A stretch of 64,000 nucleotides of DNA from Hyphomicrobiales bacterium (GTDB taxonomy: Bacteria; Pseudomonadota; Alphaproteobacteria; Rhizobiales; Rhizobiaceae): assembly GCA_900468625.1 (NCBI GenBank), contig UBUL01000009.1, forward strand, positions 62,001 to 126,000, given 5' to 3'. The notes under the pieces were generated by a model. It searched no databases, was not told the origin of the DNA, and saw nothing but the letters and a program-made list of their open reading frames with translations. Position 1 is the first letter of the stretch, and the number at the start of each line of letters is the position of its first letter. Both the position numbers and the translations under genes were made by a program. Shown one piece after another: positions 61,731 through 64,000 of the stretch.

Positions 61731-61827
61731 AAAAGGGCGGTGTTTTCGCCAGTAAGAATGGCATGCTGAAACAAGGCGGATGTGGCGTTCGCTTCAGCAT
61801 TCTTCAAAGCTCATCAGGGGGTTCGTT

Positions 61828-62862
61828 ATGAATGCTTTGAAAATGTCCATTCTTGCGCTGGTTGCGGCGGCTGCTTTTGCCGGCACTGCGGCGGCTCGCG
61901 ATCAAATTCAGATCGCCGGCTCCTCTACGGTATTTCCATATGCCAAGATCGTTGCCGAGTCTTTCGGCGAGACCTTTGCCAACTTCAAGACCCCAGTGGT
62001 CGAATCGGGCGGCTCAGGCGCCGGCCTGAAGGAATTCTGCAAGGGCGTGGGAACGGATTCCATCGACATCGCCAATTCATCGCGCCCGATCAAGAGCAGT
62101 GAAATCGAAGCCTGCAAGGCCGTCGGCGTTGCCGATATTCAGCAGATCAAGATCGGTTATGACGGTATCGTCTTCGCCTTCGACAAGGGCAATCCGGACA
62201 TCAGGTTCGAGCCGGCCGATCTCTACAAGGCCCTTGCCGCCGAAGTGGTCGTCGATGGCAAGCTGGTCGCCAACCCCTACAAGAAATGGTCCGAGATCAA
62301 TCCGTCGCTGCCGGATTTCGAAATCGCCGCCTATATTCCGGGCGAGAAGCACGGCACGCGTGAAGTCTTCGAAGAGAAGGTACTTGCCGCCGGCTGCAAG
62401 GCTTCCGGCGCGGCCGATGTCATCAAGGCGGCTGTCTCCGATGCCGAGCGGCAGGCCAAGAAATGCATTGCCGTGCGCAAGGATGGCGCTGCTGTCGATA
62501 TCGACGGCGATTACCCCGAAACGCTGGCCCGCATCAATGCCAACAAACACGGCATCGGTGTTTTCGGTCTCTATTTCTTTCAGAACAATGCCGACAAGCT
62601 GAAGGTTGCCACCGTGAGCGGCATCGTGCCCTCCGGTCAGACGATCGCGGATGGCACCTATCCGGTATCGCGGCCACTGTTCTTCTATGTCAAGAAGGCC
62701 CATCTGGGTGTCGTCCCCGGGCTCAAGGAATATGTCGATTTCTTCACCAGCGATCAGATGATCGGACCGGACAGCCCGTTGGCGGAATACGGCCTTGTGC
62801 CGGCGCCGGATGCCGAGCGCAGCCAAATCCGCAAGGACTTTGCTGACGGGAAGATCATGTGA
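61828..62862 (+). CDS. pstS: Phosphate ABC transporter, substrate-binding protein
   Basis: A 344-residue periplasmic phosphate-binding protein. Signal peptide 1-24 (MNALKMSILALVAAAAFAGTAAA), then the phosphate-loop motifs IQIAGSSTVFPYAKIVAESF and ESGGSGAGLKEFCKG, with EKHGTREVFE further on. It feeds PstC/PstA. The ATG at 61828 has CAGGGGG upstream. A PHO box lies before it, indicating PhoB control. A GC-rich hairpin lies between this gene and pstC. Confidence 0.96.
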   Translation: MNALKMSILALVAAAAFAGTAAARDQIQIAGSSTVFPYAKIVAESFGETFANFKTPVVESGGSGAGLKEFCKGVGTDSIDIANSSRPIKSSEIEACKAVGVADIQQIKIGYDGIVFAFDKGNPDIRFEPADLYKALAAEVVVDGKLVANPYKKWSEINPSLPDFEIAAYIPGEKHGTREVFEEKVLAAGCKASGAADVIKAAVSDAERQAKKCIAVRKDGAAVDIDGDYPETLARINANKHGIGVFGLYFFQNNADKLKVATVSGIVPSGQTIADGTYPVSRPLFFYVKKAHLGVVPGLKEYVDFFTSDQMIGPDSPLAEYGLVPAPDAERSQIRKDFADGKIM

Positions 62863-62880
62863 ATGCGTAAGGATTGGACA

Positions 62881-62905
62881 CCGGCGCGGCTTGGTGCCGC
62901 GCCGG
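62881..62905 (+). terminator. Hairpin between pstS and pstC
   Basis: CCGGCGCGGC (62881-62890) pairs perfectly with GCCGCGCCGG (62896-62905) around TTGGT. It likely protects the pstS message end or partly stops transcription, giving more PstS than membrane subunits. Confidence 0.75.
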
Positions 62906-62924
62906 CGTTCGCCGGGGAATGGGA

Positions 62925-64000
62925 ATGAGTGTATCGCTGCTGCTGCTTTGCCTGTCGGTCATCGGCGCCTTTGCTTTCGTGCTGGGGCGGGTGAGGGCGG
63001 CTGCGCTGTCGGGCGGCAGGTCCTCGGCCATGCATTCCCGGCTCGGCTACCACGGCGCCTATGCCGCCATATGGGCGGTGCTTCCGGCTTTGACGCTCGT
63101 CTGTGTCTGGCTGATCGCCAGCCCCATCGTCATCGATCGCCTGGTGACCAAATCCTTTCCTGAAGAGGTTCAGGCTCTGCCACCGGCCGAACTCAATCTC
63201 AGCTACGGCATGGTGCGCAGCATCGCCCATGGCATGCGCATGCTGGATGGCCGGGAGCTTGCCGATGTCGATGGCGGCAAGGCCGATCTTCAACTGCTGC
63301 TGGCGCAAAAAGGCGTTCCCCTCGCCGTTCGCCCCACGGGCTACATGATCGACGCCGCCAACAAGTATAACAGCATGCGTGAAATCGGCCGGATGGTGAT
63401 GTCGGCGGCGGCGATCGTCGTTTCGCTGCTCTGCGCGGTCTGCGGCCTTCGTGCCATCGCACCGCGTTTTCGTGCCCGCAACCGTGTCGAACAGGTCATT
63501 CTCGGCGCATTGATCATCGCCTCCTCCATCGCCGTGTTGACGACGGTGGGAATCGTCGTTTCGATGCTTTCGGAAGCGGCGCGCTTCTTCAGCATGGTGC
63601 CTGCCGACGAATTCTTCTTCGGAACCGTATGGGATCCGCGCTTTGCCGGCGCGGGGTCACAGACCTCGGGCACCTTCGGCCTGATTCCGCTGCTGGCGGG
63701 AACGATCTATATCGGCCTCGTGGCCATGCTCTTCGCCGTCCCCATCGGCCTGTTCGCGGCGATCTACATGGCCGAATATGCTTCCGCACGCGTTCGCTCC
63801 GTCGCCAAGCCGATGCTGGAGGTTCTGGCCGGCATTCCCACGATCGTCTACGGCTTTTTCGCCCTCGTGACCGTCGGACCGTTTCTGAGAGATATCTCCG
63901 CCGAGATCCATGGCTTGATGACCGGAAGCTATAGAAGCTTCATCGAGGCGCAGAGCGTTTTGACGGCCGGCTTCGTCATGGGAGTGATGCTCATTCCTTA
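62925..64000 (+). CDS. pstC: Phosphate ABC transporter permease PstC (cut by window edge)
   Basis: The frame starting MSVSLLLLCLSVIGAFAFVLGR at 62925 (GGGGAAT upstream) stays open to the end of the window, 358 codons. It has an N-terminal pair of helices, a periplasmic part of about 100 residues, and then the PstC core: GTFGLIPLLAGTIYIGLVAM, VPIGLFAAIYMAEYAS and the EAA loop KPMLEVLAGIPTIVYGFFA. The long N-terminal extension is typical for rhizobial PstC. Its end and pstA, pstB are outside the window. Confidence 0.95.
   Translation, partial: MSVSLLLLCLSVIGAFAFVLGRVRAAALSGGRSSAMHSRLGYHGAYAAIWAVLPALTLVCVWLIASPIVIDRLVTKSFPEEVQALPPAELNLSYGMVRSIAHGMRMLDGRELADVDGGKADLQLLLAQKGVPLAVRPTGYMIDAANKYNSMREIGRMVMSAAAIVVSLLCAVCGLRAIAPRFRARNRVEQVILGALIIASSIAVLTTVGIVVSMLSEAARFFSMVPADEFFFGTVWDPRFAGAGSQTSGTFGLIPLLAGTIYIGLVAMLFAVPIGLFAAIYMAEYASARVRSVAKPMLEVLAGIPTIVYGFFALVTVGPFLRDISAEIHGLMTGSYRSFIEAQSVLTAGFVMGVMLIP

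Overview
The window looks like chromosomal DNA of a Rhizobiaceae alphaproteobacterium, most likely Rhizobium sensu lato. The reasons are the GC-rich codon use, the frcR/frcBCAK fructose locus, the phoR-pstS-pstC order with a rhizobial PHO box, copies of a rhizobial intergenic mosaic repeat, and the rpmH-rnpA-yidC...engB...argB...dapD-dapE/truA-fmt backbone. The species cannot be fixed from the sequence alone. The left edge cuts a vapC-like toxin gene and the right edge cuts pstC.

Layout. 0-10 kb: the end of a PIN toxin, then fmt-truA-arsC(+), a membrane protein with dapE and dapD(-), a LOG-family gene(+), an EF-hand protein(-), a HAD nucleotidase(-), a PEP mutase/isocitrate lyase-type gene(+) and argB(-). 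10-17 kb: an ECF sigma/anti-sigma/fasciclin cassette whose sigma gene carries a frameshift, then engB(-), an AraC/GyrI regulator, a secreted hydrolase, and yidC-rnpA-rpmH(-). 17-24 kb: a chemoreceptor, a histidine kinase, tRNA-Arg(ACG), and an MFS efflux pump with its MarR regulator and a clear palindromic operator. 24-32 kb: a phospholipid N-methyltransferase-type gene, a TetR remnant, an aldo/keto reductase, a small RNA with three hairpins that each expose an anti-Shine-Dalgarno CUCCUCC loop, a lipoprotein hydrolase, an SDR/proline-racemase-family pair, and a FucU/RbsD mutarotase with a ROK regulator (frcR). 32-36 kb: frcB-frcC-frcA-frcK. 36-45.5 kb: pyrC, a GGDEF protein, a DUF1772 gene behind a gene remnant, a TetR regulator, pyrE, fructokinase, pgi and fadD. 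45.5-52.9 kb: PRC-barrel, glyoxalase and YCII genes, then an osmF-yehY-yehX-yehW-type osmoprotectant transporter with a divergent LysR regulator that carries two HTH domains. 53-60 kb: two paralogous His-rich secreted proteins, a monooxygenase, a GT2 glycosyltransferase, a methyltransferase, tRNA-Thr(CGT), a nitronate monooxygenase, an unknown membrane protein and ppk2. 60-64 kb: phoR, pstS, pstC.

How they fit together. Fructose enters through FrcBCA under FrcR; fructokinase and Pgi, about 7 kb away, feed it into central metabolism. Lysine (dapD/dapE), arginine (argB) and pyrimidine (pyrC/pyrE) biosynthesis are present. Phosphate handling is grouped at the right end (ppk2, phoR, pst). Stress and envelope functions (sigma/anti-sigma/fasciclin, osmoprotectant uptake, MFS efflux, His-rich proteins) sit between the housekeeping blocks.

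The most interesting items are the three-hairpin anti-SD sRNA at about 26.5 kb, the tandem-HTH LysR protein, the broken ECF sigma gene, the SDR without its active-site lysine, the hairpin that can cover the ribosome site of the nitronate monooxygenase, and two gene remnants with intact starts. Nothing seen amounts to a wholly new multi-gene system.
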